From positions 1-37,455 of the forward strand of contig DITN01000077.1 of the NCBI GenBank assembly GCA_002422865.1: a stretch of DNA of 37,455 nt, written 5' to 3'. The notes under the pieces were generated by a model. That model was not told the origin of the DNA, did no database searches, and was given only the letters and a program-made list of their open reading frames with translations. A program made the position numbers and the translations under genes. Origin of the DNA: Bacteroidetes bacterium UBA6183. Lineage in GTDB: Bacteria; Bacteroidota; Bacteroidia; UKL13-3. Positions 27,195 through 35,434 of this stretch are shown here, in pieces (the first letter of the stretch is position 1; every line of letters begins with the position of its first letter).

Positions 27195-28595
27195 TTATTG
27201 CAATAATCCTGCACTCCATTGCAGGCCGTATATTGTTTTAAAGTATTTTGTTTTTAGTTCAATTAATTTTTCCTGTGCCTCAAGGGCTTTACTCTCGCGG
27301 CTGTTTATTAAAAACAACGAACTCTCTCCATTAAAAAATCGGGTTTCTTCAGCTTTTAATAACTGCATGTAGTTATTATATGCTGCGCTTTGCAGTGCAA
27401 TTTGTCTTCTTAAGGTAATGTACTCGTTGTAGTATTGCTTTACTTTAATTTCTACCTGTTGTTGCTTCAGGTTTAAATCCAGCTTTGATGATTCTAATTT
27501 AAGGTTAGCCATTCGGTATGCACCTCTTCCTTCGCTTAAAAACAAAGGCATTTCAAATTTTATTCCGTACTGATAATTATTGTTAAGCAGCAAACCTTCG
27601 CTGTTCCAGGCGTAGTCTTTATTTAAGTGATTGTATCGTAAATCGATCTTAGGTAACAACTCTTGAAATTTTAAGCGCTTATCAATTTTAGTTACATCAA
27701 CTTTAGTTTTGTATTGCAACAACTCTGGATTATTGGTTTCGGCAACCGTTAATAAATCGGCCAATACCAAATTAAAATTAATCAGGTTTGTTTCGTTTTC
27801 CCAACCGGTTTGTGGTATTACCGTTTCGGGCAAATAGTAAGGTTCGTTGTTCGATTTCCATAAATAAGCCGATAGCTCCAAACCGGCATTTTGAAAGGCA
27901 AGCCAATATTCGTTTTTGCGGTACTCAAAACTTTGTAATTGTGTAATGGCCTCTATGGTATCAATTGCAGGGCGCTCTCCATTTATAAACGATTTTTTAA
28001 CCAAGTCTAATCGGGTTTGATTAATGGTTAAATTGTTATTCATAATAACATAAGCTTGGTAAGCATTTACCCATAACCAATATTGTTCCATGGCACCCAT
28101 TAAAATATCATTCAACAAAGCACGTTGCTCTGCTTTGGCCATGGTTTGGTACAACTTAGCTTGCTGCAAAAAAGCCCTACGTTTATCAATGATTAAGTTT
28201 TTTGCTAGTGGTAAACTTACGCCTGCGTAGCTTGTTTTTCCGCCTGTTTCACTAGGGTTTAGTCGCTGCCCGCTTAATTCTTGTAAGCCACCACTTAACT
28301 CAATACCATACCAAGTAGGTATAGTAATTTGGGCATTGGTTAGGTTGTAATATTCTATTTGGCTGAAGTTTTTTTGAGCCAAATAACCTCCGATAATGGG
28401 GTTGAAAGCTCCTCGCGCTAAGGTAACATTGGCATTAGATTGTAATATCCCAATTTGTGCTTGACGTGCAACCGGATGATACTTTTTAACCAAAAGCAGT
28501 AACTGCTCTGAGTTTAGTACCGAGAGTGAGTCTTGACCAAGCACCACCTGAGATAGTCCAAGCAGCAATATCAACAACCAGTTATTTTTCTTCAT
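27195..28595 (-). CDS. TolC-family outer-membrane channel
   Basis: 466 residues with a signal peptide (1-20, VLGQ). The usual duplicated outer-membrane efflux protein pattern is visible: long amphipathic helices (about 135-245 and 340-455) and shorter beta segments such as TSYAGVSLPL and YQYGIKFEMPLFLSEGRGAYR, typical of strands entering the barrel. It would form the trimeric duct through the outer membrane for the ABC/HlyD pair encoded upstream. Its start lies within the end of the HlyD gene (14-nt overlap) and the SbtA-type gene follows after 3 nt, so translation is probably coupled. Confidence 0.93.
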   Translation of the reverse strand: MKKNNWLLILLLGLSQVVLGQDSLSVLNSEQLLLLVKKYHPVARQAQIGILQSNANVTLARGAFNPIIGGYLAQKNFSQIEYYNLTNAQITIPTWYGIELSGGLQELSGQRLNPSETGGKTSYAGVSLPLAKNLIIDKRRAFLQQAKLYQTMAKAEQRALLNDILMGAMEQYWLWVNAYQAYVIMNNNLTINQTRLDLVKKSFINGERPAIDTIEAITQLQSFEYRKNEYWLAFQNAGLELSAYLWKSNNEPYYLPETVIPQTGWENETNLINFNLVLADLLTVAETNNPELLQYKTKVDVTKIDKRLKFQELLPKIDLRYNHLNKDYAWNSEGLLLNNNYQYGIKFEMPLFLSEGRGAYRMANLKLESSKLDLNLKQQQVEIKVKQYYNEYITLRRQIALQSAAYNNYMQLLKAEETRFFNGESSLFLINSRESKALEAQEKLIELKTKYFKTIYGLQWSAGLLQ

Positions 28596-29916
28596 CGGTT
28601 GAGTTTGATTTATAGGTACTGTTCGACTCTTTTAGTTTGTAATAATCTGGCGGGAAACCGTTTATGTTTCGCCATAACTCGTACCAAATGGGCACGTCTT
28701 TAAGTAAAGCAATACCTTGTGCACCACTACCCATTTTTAATTGTTCGGGCCATTTTTTATCGTTAGGGTCTTCTGTAACCAATATCCTAAACAACCCATT
28801 AGGGCTGATAGAACTTTCGTAAGCAACTATTTTGCCTCCAAAAGTACCGTAGCTGTTATTAGGCCAACCACTAAATACAATGGCCGGAAAACCATCAAAC
28901 ATAAACCTTACGGGCTGGCCAATACTAATTAAAGGCAAATCAACCGGACGAACAAAAAGTTCAACGGCAAAGTTGCTTTGCATAGGCACAATCATGGTAA
29001 TGTGTTCACCCTCTTTTACAATTTCGCCATAGCCCGATTTTTTGGCTTGCACAATTTGTCCATCTTGAGGGGCGGTAATAATATACATGTCGTTACGTAT
29101 GCTATAGTTGGCCAGTGTATTGGCCAGTTTAGCAACTTCACCTTCTGTAACGGCAATTTGGCTCTGACTTTGGTATCTTTCACCTTCTGTTTTACTAATT
29201 TTTTCGTTGTACTCTTGTAAGGTACTTTTTTGTTCTAACCTTGTAATGTTTAGCTCTTGAAGTGTTTGTTCTATTTTGTTATCAACCACTTGTTTTTTAG
29301 CTTGTGCATTTTGAAAGGCTACACTGCGTTGTTGCAATTGGGTTTGTGAAACCAAACCTTCGGCATACATTTTTTGCTGACGTTCGTATTGGTCTTTAGC
29401 CAAGCTAAACTCATTGATGGCTGCGGTTTGTTCGGCACGCTCACCGGCTAGTTTATTGTTAAGCTGTGAGATTTTATTTTTAAGCTGTTCTAGCTTTAAT
29501 GTTCTACTTTCATTAAGTGCTTCAATTTGTGCCGAAGCGGTGTTTAGTTTGTTTTGATAAGAAGTTAATGCTTCGCGTTTCGCGGTGAGTTGTTCTTGTG
29601 TGCGCAATACCAAATTAGGGTCAAGGTAATCTGGTTTTATTTCTGATAACTGTAAAATGGTATCACCTTTTTTTACGTAATCACCTTCTTTAACCCACCA
29701 CTTTAATATACGCCCCGGAATAGGAGAGTGTATCTCTTGCGGACGATCCTCTTGGTATAAAGTAGTAATGGTTCCGCGTGCTTTTATATTTTGGGTCCAA
29801 GGTAAAAACATAAACGCAATTAAAGTAACCAATAAGCCAATAAACCAGCGTTTAACATTGCTTTCGCGGTTGTGGCGGTATATGGTTTTGTACGATTTTA
29901 ATTCTTCTTGTTTCAT
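28582..29916 (-). CDS. HlyD-family membrane fusion (periplasmic adaptor) protein
   Basis: 444 residues. A cytoplasmic N-terminus is followed by one membrane helix (about 23-41); the first half of a lipoyl-like domain lies at about 55-92 (SPIPGRILKWWVKEGDYVKKGDTILQL), a long coiled-coil hairpin at about 105-265, the second lipoyl half at about 275-305 (IITAPQDGQIVQAKK) and a beta-barrel part after it (VELFVRPVDLPLISIGQPVRF). It would bridge the inner-membrane ABC protein and the TolC-like channel. The C-terminal tail is Ser/Asn/Lys-rich and overlaps the TolC-like gene. It starts 7 nt after the ABC gene. Confidence 0.94.
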   Translation of the reverse strand: MKQEELKSYKTIYRHNRESNVKRWFIGLLVTLIAFMFLPWTQNIKARGTITTLYQEDRPQEIHSPIPGRILKWWVKEGDYVKKGDTILQLSEIKPDYLDPNLVLRTQEQLTAKREALTSYQNKLNTASAQIEALNESRTLKLEQLKNKISQLNNKLAGERAEQTAAINEFSLAKDQYERQQKMYAEGLVSQTQLQQRSVAFQNAQAKKQVVDNKIEQTLQELNITRLEQKSTLQEYNEKISKTEGERYQSQSQIAVTEGEVAKLANTLANYSIRNDMYIITAPQDGQIVQAKKSGYGEIVKEGEHITMIVPMQSNFAVELFVRPVDLPLISIGQPVRFMFDGFPAIVFSGWPNNSYGTFGGKIVAYESSISPNGLFRILVTEDPNDKKWPEQLKMGSGAQGIALLKDVPIWYELWRNINGFPPDYYKLKESNSTYKSNSTDEEK

Positions 29917-29923
29917 GGATACC

Positions 29924-31588
29924 TTAGTTTATTTTCTCCAGTTTTGATACCATTCCTTTTGTTAAAGTTAACTTGTGTGTACATGCATTAAACACATCCA
30001 AATCGGTGCTTACAATAACAACAGTGGTGTTCGTTAAGCTTTTTATGTGGGCCAGTGTTTGGTGTTTAATGTGTTCATCCACCCCAACAAATGGTTCGTT
30101 TAATAAAATAAGTTTACGTTTACCGGTAAAGGTACGTAACAACATAATTTTTTTCAGGGTCGATTCGGTTAATTTTTTCCCCATGGGGTCTATAAATGTA
30201 TCAAACCCTTGCGAGAAAGAGTTTAAGAAACCGTTCATGCCCAACTTGTTGGCCAAAGCCATAATTTCTTGTGGTTGAGTTTCGGTGTTGCGTAATGTTA
30301 TGTTTTCAAGCACGGTTCCTAAAAACAACTCGTTGTGGTTTAGGTGTAAACTTATTTGGTTGCGTAACGATTTAAGTTCATAGTTACCAAAAGGTATGTT
30401 GTTATATAATAATGTTCCGCGGTAATCATCAAAACAACCTGCAATAACTTTTAATAGGGTTGATTTACCCGAACCCTCGTTACCATTAATCCATACTTTT
30501 GTATTTTCGGGTATGTGTATATCCATGTTGTTTAACACCATTTGGTCGTTGGTGTAACTGTAACTTAAGCCTTGTAAGGTAACCGATAAACCGTCATGAT
30601 CATCAAGCAGCGCTAAAGAGCCATTATTTTCTGTTGGCAATTCGGTAACATCAGCCAATTTATCAAGTCCGGTTATTACATCATACACATTATCTAAACT
30701 GCTGATTAGTTTTTCAACCGCACCAATAACTGTTAAAATTACAATCTCGGCAGCAATAAACTCCCCAATATTTATTTGTTGGTTAATTACCAGATAAGAA
30801 CCTACCGATAACATGGTAAGTGTAATGGCCACTTTAAAAAATACCAGCGATTTGTATTGAATTAACAACACGCCAAAATGTTTGGTTCTTGCTTTTAGGT
30901 AGCCCACCAAATTATAGTCGGTACGCTCCAAATTAATGTTATTTGTTTTGCTGAATTTAATGGCAACTACAATACGGGCAATTTCTTCAAGCCAACCGGC
31001 AACTGCGTATTTGTATTTACTTTCTATTAGGCTGGTTGCCAAACCGTATTTTGAGGTAGCTTTTAAAATAAACCATAATATCACAACCAATGCAATGCCA
31101 AATAAAATGAAAGCCGGATGGTAAAGCGCCAACAATATCAAACCAAAAACAATTTGTATACCTGCCATGGGTACATCAAGTAATAACTTTGCTAATCCCT
31201 TTTGTACCGTAACGGTGTCAAAAAAACGATTGGCTTTTTCGGGCAAATAATAATCATCCGTTTGGTTTAATTTTAGTTTAGGTATAACAGTGGCAAAATC
31301 AAATGCAAAACGGGTGAATAAACGTTGTTGAATTTTTTCAATAACCCGCATTTGGCTTATTTGTAACCAACCCACCATAAATACACCCACAACAACACCA
31401 ATTACCAAAATGTAAATTGAGGTTACCATGGTGGTGCCCAACATTAACCCAACTATGGTTTGCACCCCAAGGGGTAAACTTAACTGCACCAAACCACTAA
31501 ATATGGCAAAGAAATATATAGAACTTATTTCCTGCTTTTCCAGTTTAAGTAAGTCACCTAAACGGTGTAGCGCATTCTTTTTTGTCAT
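29924..31588 (-). CDS. ABC exporter half-transporter with degenerate nucleotide-binding domain
   Basis: 554 residues: a six-helix exporter membrane domain (about 20-300) plus a C-terminal nucleotide-binding domain (about 333-554), as in type I secretion ABC proteins, without a peptidase domain. Walker A is intact (GNEGSGKST, 369-377), and Glu498 follows Walker B. Other motifs depart from consensus: Q-loop Gln is Asn417, the LSGGQ signature reads LTEST (473-477), Walker B Asp is Asn497 (LILLNEP), and the H-loop His is Thr528 (VSTDLD). I recall related Bacteroidota exporters with a similarly altered signature, so this may be a subfamily trait. First gene of the exporter operon, divergent from TetR. 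Substrate unknown: a peptide, a protein or a small molecule. Confidence 0.9.
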   Translation of the reverse strand: MTKKNALHRLGDLLKLEKQEISSIYFFAIFSGLVQLSLPLGVQTIVGLMLGTTMVTSIYILVIGVVVGVFMVGWLQISQMRVIEKIQQRLFTRFAFDFATVIPKLKLNQTDDYYLPEKANRFFDTVTVQKGLAKLLLDVPMAGIQIVFGLILLALYHPAFILFGIALVVILWFILKATSKYGLATSLIESKYKYAVAGWLEEIARIVVAIKFSKTNNINLERTDYNLVGYLKARTKHFGVLLIQYKSLVFFKVAITLTMLSVGSYLVINQQINIGEFIAAEIVILTVIGAVEKLISSLDNVYDVITGLDKLADVTELPTENNGSLALLDDHDGLSVTLQGLSYSYTNDQMVLNNMDIHIPENTKVWINGNEGSGKSTLLKVIAGCFDDYRGTLLYNNIPFGNYELKSLRNQISLHLNHNELFLGTVLENITLRNTETQPQEIMALANKLGMNGFLNSFSQGFDTFIDPMGKKLTESTLKKIMLLRTFTGKRKLILLNEPFVGVDEHIKHQTLAHIKSLTNTTVVIVSTDLDVFNACTHKLTLTKGMVSKLEKIN

Positions 31589-31631
31589 GCTGTTGGCGGT
31601 TTTTTAATGTTTATCAAATACTATACCAAAC

Positions 31632-31646
31632 AATAGTATTACTATT
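31632..31646. promoter_or_regulatory. Candidate TetR operator (perfect palindrome)
   Basis: AATAGTA-T-TACTATT: a perfect 7-bp inverted repeat around one base, centred between the divergent exporter operon and tetR. The site lies 44 bp from the exporter ATG (31588) and 78 bp from the TetR ATG, a typical place for a TetR-family operator. Confidence 0.55.
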
Positions 31647-31673
31647 ATGTTTGAAATTAAAATGTTTTATTCT

Positions 31674-31689
31674 AATAGTGTTACATTTG
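31674..31689 (+). promoter_or_regulatory. TetR-gene -7 box overlapping a second, degenerate operator half
   Basis: TACATTTG at 31682-31689 is a full TAnnTTTG match, 34 nt before the TetR ATG. It overlaps a 15-nt stretch (31674-31688) that agrees at 12 of 15 positions with the perfect palindrome at 31632-31646. Binding there would block the promoter, suggesting autoregulation. The -33 element is not clear. Confidence 0.45.
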
Positions 31690-31723
31690 TGTTAAATCAC
31701 AATGAAGTAAGTTAAAATTTACT

Positions 31724-32395
31724 ATGGATTACAAAATAACGTTCAAAGTTAACGATAAGATTTACTTACGCGACCCGGAAGGCACAGAATTGGGGCGTAA
31801 AATGGTAAAAAATGCCATTGATTTAATCAGTAGTCTTGGTTTTGAGGCATTTACGTTTAAGAAATTAGCCATAGAAATAAACACCACTGAGGCTACAATT
31901 TACCGTTATTTTGAAAATAAACACCGATTGTTGTTGTACATTTTAAACTGGTATTGGTCGTATTTGGAGTTTTTATTGGAATTTAAATTACAAGGCATAA
32001 CCGATAACAAGAAAAAACTGAAAACCATTATTCAGCTGCTTACACACGAGTTACCTGAAAGTTCGGGGTATTTAGATTATAACAAAAAATACCTGCACCA
32101 AATAGTAATAACCGAAAGCAGTAAGGTGTATTTGGTAAAGGAGGTAAATGAAATTAACCGCGACCAAGTATTTAAACCTTACAAGGATTTATGTGCCAAG
32201 ATTGCAGATATAATTTCTTTATACAATCCCGATTATAAGTATCCACGCACATTAAGCAGTACTTTGGTTGAAACCTCGCATTTTCAACAATATTTTGGCA
32301 GTCATTTGCCTAATTTAACCGATAACAATAAATTAGCCGATGATGAATTTGTGGCGCATTTTTTAGATAATTTATTGTTTAAGGTTTTAGATTAA
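31724..32395 (+). CDS. TetR/AcrR-family transcriptional regulator
   Basis: 223 residues. The N-terminal DNA-binding domain spans about 25-70: VKNAIDLISSLGFEAFTFKKLAIEIN followed by the recognition helix TTEATIYRYFENKHRLL, typical of TetR (TxxTIYxYFxxKxxLL). The C-terminal helical domain for ligand and dimer contacts is unlike any well-known member, so the inducer cannot be named. About 20 residues precede the HTH region. It is divergent from the exporter operon and 1 nt upstream of the nuclease gene, so it probably controls the exporter, itself and the nuclease. Confidence 0.92.
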   Translation: MDYKITFKVNDKIYLRDPEGTELGRKMVKNAIDLISSLGFEAFTFKKLAIEINTTEATIYRYFENKHRLLLYILNWYWSYLEFLLEFKLQGITDNKKKLKTIIQLLTHELPESSGYLDYNKKYLHQIVITESSKVYLVKEVNEINRDQVFKPYKDLCAKIADIISLYNPDYKYPRTLSSTLVETSHFQQYFGSHLPNLTDNNKLADDEFVAHFLDNLLFKVLD

Positions 32396-32396
32396 T

Positions 32397-33536
32397 ATGT
32401 TTAAAAAACACATTTGGGCTTTTGCTATTTTGTTTGGGTTGATGTTGAACAGCAACCCACTTGTTGCTCAAAAACATGCCTTAACCAACGATGGAAAAAA
32501 AGTGGTTTTGTATGCAAACTACACATGGAAATACGACACCGCTGCTTTAACCATACCCGAAAGATTAGAATTACCCGAATTTAAGAACAACCAAAACATT
32601 ACCTATCATAGCGGATTTACCCTGTGTTATAACAAAACACACGAGCAATCAACTTGGGTTGCTTACCAGTTAACCGCTGCCGAAACACAAGGCACAGCTC
32701 AACGCAGCAATAAATTTAAGCCCGACCCAAAAGTAAAAGGTGGCACCGCCACGGATGCCGATTATAAACAAAGTGGTTACGACCGCGGACATTTAGCCCC
32801 GGCAGCCGATATGAGCTGGAGTGAGACGGCCATGCAAGAATCTTTTTATTACAGCAATATGAGTCCGCAAGTGCCAAGTTTTAACCGTGGTATTTGGAAA
32901 AAGTTGGAAGAACAAGTACGCGCTTGGGCTTTACAGTTTGATGAAATATATGTGGCAACCGGACCGGTTTTAACCACAGGGTTACCATACATTGGTGCTA
33001 ATAAGGTGAGTGTACCGAGTTTGTATTATAAAGCTTTATTGGTATATGGAAATAAAGGCAAACAAGCCATTGCATTTGTGTTACCAAACGAGGCTTCGCA
33101 GCAGCCGTTAAACAATTATTTAATAACCATTGATAGTTTGGAAAACCTTACCGGCATAAACTTTTTTGCTGCTTTGCAAGATGATGAAGAAGCACTGATT
33201 GAAGCTAATGTGCATGCACCATTGTGGGGTTTTCAAACATCAACCCAAAAACAAAACACAACCGAAAAAAGGGGAGAGGCAACACAATGTAAAGGATTTT
33301 CCAAAAGCTCAAACGCTCCATGTAAACTGCGTACCACCAATGCCAATGGGTATTGCCATCACCACCAAAACCAAATACAAACAGCAGAACATACACAAGA
33401 TAATTTACAAATTAATTCAGGTAAACCAACTGAAACCAGTACTTCAAAAGCAGTACAATGCTCAGGTACAACCAAAGCAGGTAACCGTTGCAAACGCATT
33501 ACCACCAATGCAAGCGGTAGGTGTTATCAGCATTAA
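32397..33536 (+). CDS. Secreted DNA/RNA non-specific endonuclease with two Cys3His tail modules
   Basis: 379 residues with a signal peptide (1-24, LVA-Q). A short VVLYANYTWKYD segment comes first, then a beta-beta-alpha-metal nuclease domain (about 65-275) of the NUC1/Serratia type: YDRGHLAPAADM with catalytic His132, and NMSPQVPSFNRGIW with the metal-ligand Asn163. The tail holds two copies of C-x(9-10)-C-x10-C-x2-H (298-323 and 355-379; GYCHHH, GRCYQH), resembling the small putative zinc modules of DUF5763-type proteins. The copies are joined by a Gln/Thr-rich linker. The Sec signal points to periplasmic or extracellular action on nucleic acids. It starts 1 nt after the tetR stop, so it shares its transcript. 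Confidence 0.92.
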   Translation: MFKKHIWAFAILFGLMLNSNPLVAQKHALTNDGKKVVLYANYTWKYDTAALTIPERLELPEFKNNQNITYHSGFTLCYNKTHEQSTWVAYQLTAAETQGTAQRSNKFKPDPKVKGGTATDADYKQSGYDRGHLAPAADMSWSETAMQESFYYSNMSPQVPSFNRGIWKKLEEQVRAWALQFDEIYVATGPVLTTGLPYIGANKVSVPSLYYKALLVYGNKGKQAIAFVLPNEASQQPLNNYLITIDSLENLTGINFFAALQDDEEALIEANVHAPLWGFQTSTQKQNTTEKRGEATQCKGFSKSSNAPCKLRTTNANGYCHHHQNQIQTAEHTQDNLQINSGKPTETSTSKAVQCSGTTKAGNRCKRITTNASGRCYQH

Positions 33537-33551
33537 AAAAGTAGGTAAAGT

Positions 33552-33570
33552 TTATTAAATGATTTAATAA
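33552..33570. repeat. AT-only perfect palindrome downstream of the nuclease gene
   Basis: TTATTAAAT and ATTTAATAA flank a single G. With a 1-nt centre it is unlikely to fold as an efficient terminator; a protein-binding site or weak terminator is possible. The remaining gap to 33706 holds only AT-rich sequence and a near-match -7 box (TAGGTTTC). Confidence 0.45.
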
Positions 33571-33706
33571 GACAAGTATCAATGTTTTGGTGAATAAGAT
33601 ACACCTGATAGCACTTTTATTCAAAGATTAATTTTATTTGGTGTTGTTTTTTTGGGTTAGGTTTCATTAATTAGTGTAGTAATTATAACCATTAAAACTA
33701 TTAACC

Positions 33707-34261
33707 ATGAAGTGTATTAAAAATGCTTGCAGTGTTTTGTATTTAAAACCAAGCCAATTAAAATTCAACATCCTTTTTTTGTTAGTGCTAATTTTGTTTT
33801 CGTGTGGCGAAGACGGTAAGCAGGGCGATGTTTACATCAGAATAACCAACGGATCCGGAGTTTGCCCAGTTTCATCCTACACAGATAACAATCCCGGTAT
33901 ACCCAATTCATTTTATTTAAATACTTATTACAAATGTAACCCCGGTACATACAGCTATGCTTACATTGCTTGTCAAGAGTATTGGCGAGGTTCTTATGTT
34001 ATTACTGCAGAAAATGGTGAAGATGGTGGTTTTTTATCTGATGGGGATAATGGCAAAACTAGAAGATACACCTTACAATGTTGGGGATATTCGGAACCCG
34101 ACTTTACCTATACTTTGGGTAAAACTAAAGATGGTTGGAAGAGGTATCCTGATATTGTTACCACATACGCAGATGGTACAACCATCAGAATGACTCGCGA
34201 ATGCAGACCAATTTTAAACGCAAACGAGCAGGTTGAAAACAATAAGTTATCTCACAAATAA
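33707..34261 (+). CDS. Lipoprotein of unknown function
   Basis: 184 residues. A 19-residue polar start precedes a hydrophobic stretch ending in the lipobox LILFSC, so Cys33 would be lipidated; acidic residues follow at once (GEDG), as in Bacteroidota surface-export signals. The mature part is rich in Tyr, Gly and Cys (YYKCNPGTYSYAYIACQ), with GEDGGFLSDGDNG in the middle. I recognise no family. No close operon partner; GC-rich repeats follow it. Confidence 0.8.
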   Translation: MKCIKNACSVLYLKPSQLKFNILFLLVLILFSCGEDGKQGDVYIRITNGSGVCPVSSYTDNNPGIPNSFYLNTYYKCNPGTYSYAYIACQEYWRGSYVITAENGEDGGFLSDGDNGKTRRYTLQCWGYSEPDFTYTLGKTKDGWKRYPDIVTTYADGTTIRMTRECRPILNANEQVENNKLSHK

Positions 34262-34272
34262 AATTTTATTGA

Positions 34273-34287
34273 AACTGCGTTTTGCGC
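34273..34287 (+). repeat. GC-rich 15-nt direct repeat, copy 1
   Basis: AACTGCGTTTTGCGC here and AACTGCGTTTCGCGC at 34377-34391 differ at one base. Copy 2 lies inside the hairpin element described at 34347-34413. Confidence 0.5.
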
Positions 34288-34346
34288 AACAGTATTGAAA
34301 TAATAGACCAAGTAAATATTAGATTTTAAAATGATTGTTAATGCTG

Positions 34347-34413
34347 TAAAACTACGCGAAGGGATTAGCCGCGCTGAACTGCGTTTCGCGCTAAACAATT
34401 ATGTATAGTTTTA
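34347..34413. repeat. REP-like nested inverted-repeat element
   Basis: Outer arms TAAAACTA (34347-34354) and TAGTTTTA (34406-34413) and inner arms CGCGAA (34355-34360) and TTCGCG (34385-34390) are perfect. The GC-rich core stands out in an AT-rich gap between two lipoprotein genes. It resembles REP-type intergenic elements; I saw no transposase or RAYT gene in the window. Confidence 0.5.
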
Positions 34414-34474
34414 AAGCCAACTTGTTTTTAATAAATCATCAAGCATATTATTGTATAACTAAAAAATGTAAAAC

Positions 34475-35194
34475 ATGGTAACCCCATTCTTCTCAAAATT
34501 TAGACTAATTGTTATTTTATTTGGTGTTCAATTATTGACATCGTGCGCGGTGTACAATGGCAATATTACAGGCAATGCACAGCTTAGTGGTAATAATTTT
34601 AGGTATGTAGGAAAGGTTGCAGCAAGTAATAAATGCGTGTATGTATTTCATTGGGGAGGCAATGCAAAAGAAACTCAGATTACTGCTCTAAAAGATGAAT
34701 TGCAACAACGTTATCCGCTAAGAAATGGATTGGCTTGGGCCAATGTTTCTTTAGAGATGAAAACAGGATTTTATATTTTGTGGGATGTGCGTAAAGCAAT
34801 TCTTACAGCCGATATTGTTGATTTTTGGCCAGATACAAACACCGCATTCTCTGCTTACAATGGTTATTATTTAAACGATACTACTTTTATACCGGTTCCC
34901 AAAAAAATAGAAACTTATACAGTAGCAAGCCAAGATAGTTTAACACCAAGGTTAATGTTTATGAACGCACGAACACAACACATAGACCTTGAAAAACTAA
35001 CTCGACAACAACGAAGCGAAATACTTAAAAACTCCGAAGTAATCTTTTTTAAAAATGAGAAGCCTTATCTGGGAATTGTTATCTCTGTCGATAATGAGTT
35101 TTTTACGGCAGTGGTAGCATTTTTGGACGAATTCGGAAAGTTAAAAATTGTGAAAGATGATATGAAGAGTTTTTTAACTTATACTAGTCAGTAA
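34475..35194 (+). CDS. Lipoprotein, DUF6567-like
   Basis: 239 residues; the lipobox LLTSC makes Cys24 the lipid attachment site. The segment NGNITGNAQLSGNNFRYVGK followed by HWGGNAKETQITALKDELQQRYPLRNGLAWANVSLEMK looks like the Bacteroidota lipoprotein family DUF6567, judged from memory. Function unknown. The second half (about 150-239: LTRQQRSEILKNSEVIFFKNEKPYL) is unlike that family and may be a separate small domain. Followed by a terminator-like hairpin. Confidence 0.82.
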   Translation: MVTPFFSKFRLIVILFGVQLLTSCAVYNGNITGNAQLSGNNFRYVGKVAASNKCVYVFHWGGNAKETQITALKDELQQRYPLRNGLAWANVSLEMKTGFYILWDVRKAILTADIVDFWPDTNTAFSAYNGYYLNDTTFIPVPKKIETYTVASQDSLTPRLMFMNARTQHIDLEKLTRQQRSEILKNSEVIFFKNEKPYLGIVISVDNEFFTAVVAFLDEFGKLKIVKDDMKSFLTYTSQ

Positions 35195-35213
35195 TAAACA
35201 ACAAAGTAACAAG

Positions 35214-35248
35214 CCACACCCCGCTACCGCGCCAGTACTCTCGTGTGG
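35214..35248. repeat. GC-rich hairpin element
   Basis: CCACAC (35214-35219) pairs with GTGTGG (35243-35248) around a GC-rich 23-nt loop (CCCGCTACCGCGCCAGTACTCTC, given here only to mark the island at 35220-35242). It is a composition outlier just after the DUF6567-like gene, similar in placement to the other GC-rich elements at 34.3 and 37.3 kb. Confidence 0.4.
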
Positions 35249-35270
35249 TATAAAGTAAAAAAAACATACC

Positions 35271-35299
35271 CCCACTAAGTAAAAACTTGGTGGGATTTT
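35271..35299 (+). terminator. Probable rho-independent terminator
   Basis: A 9-bp stem with one wobble (35271-35279 with 35286-35294) closes a TAAAAA loop and is followed by ATTTTAGTTT. It probably ends the DUF6567-like transcript. The remainder to 35434 shows no further feature. Confidence 0.6.
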
Positions 35300-35434
35300 A
35301 GTTTGTGATGTATTTGTCCCATTTTTAAATAAAAGAAATTTTTGTTGTATCAACAATAAATCGTACGCCTGTTAATCGTGAATTCACTAATGAATATGGT
35401 TTAATAGTCGGTGTTGTCAATTAGTCTGTATGAC

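Noticed and set aside
33199..33558. A 119-codon overlapping plus-strand frame inside the nuclease gene
   Set aside because: It overlaps the well-supported Cys3His tail in another frame and has Lys/Gln-rich composition typical of a shadow frame.
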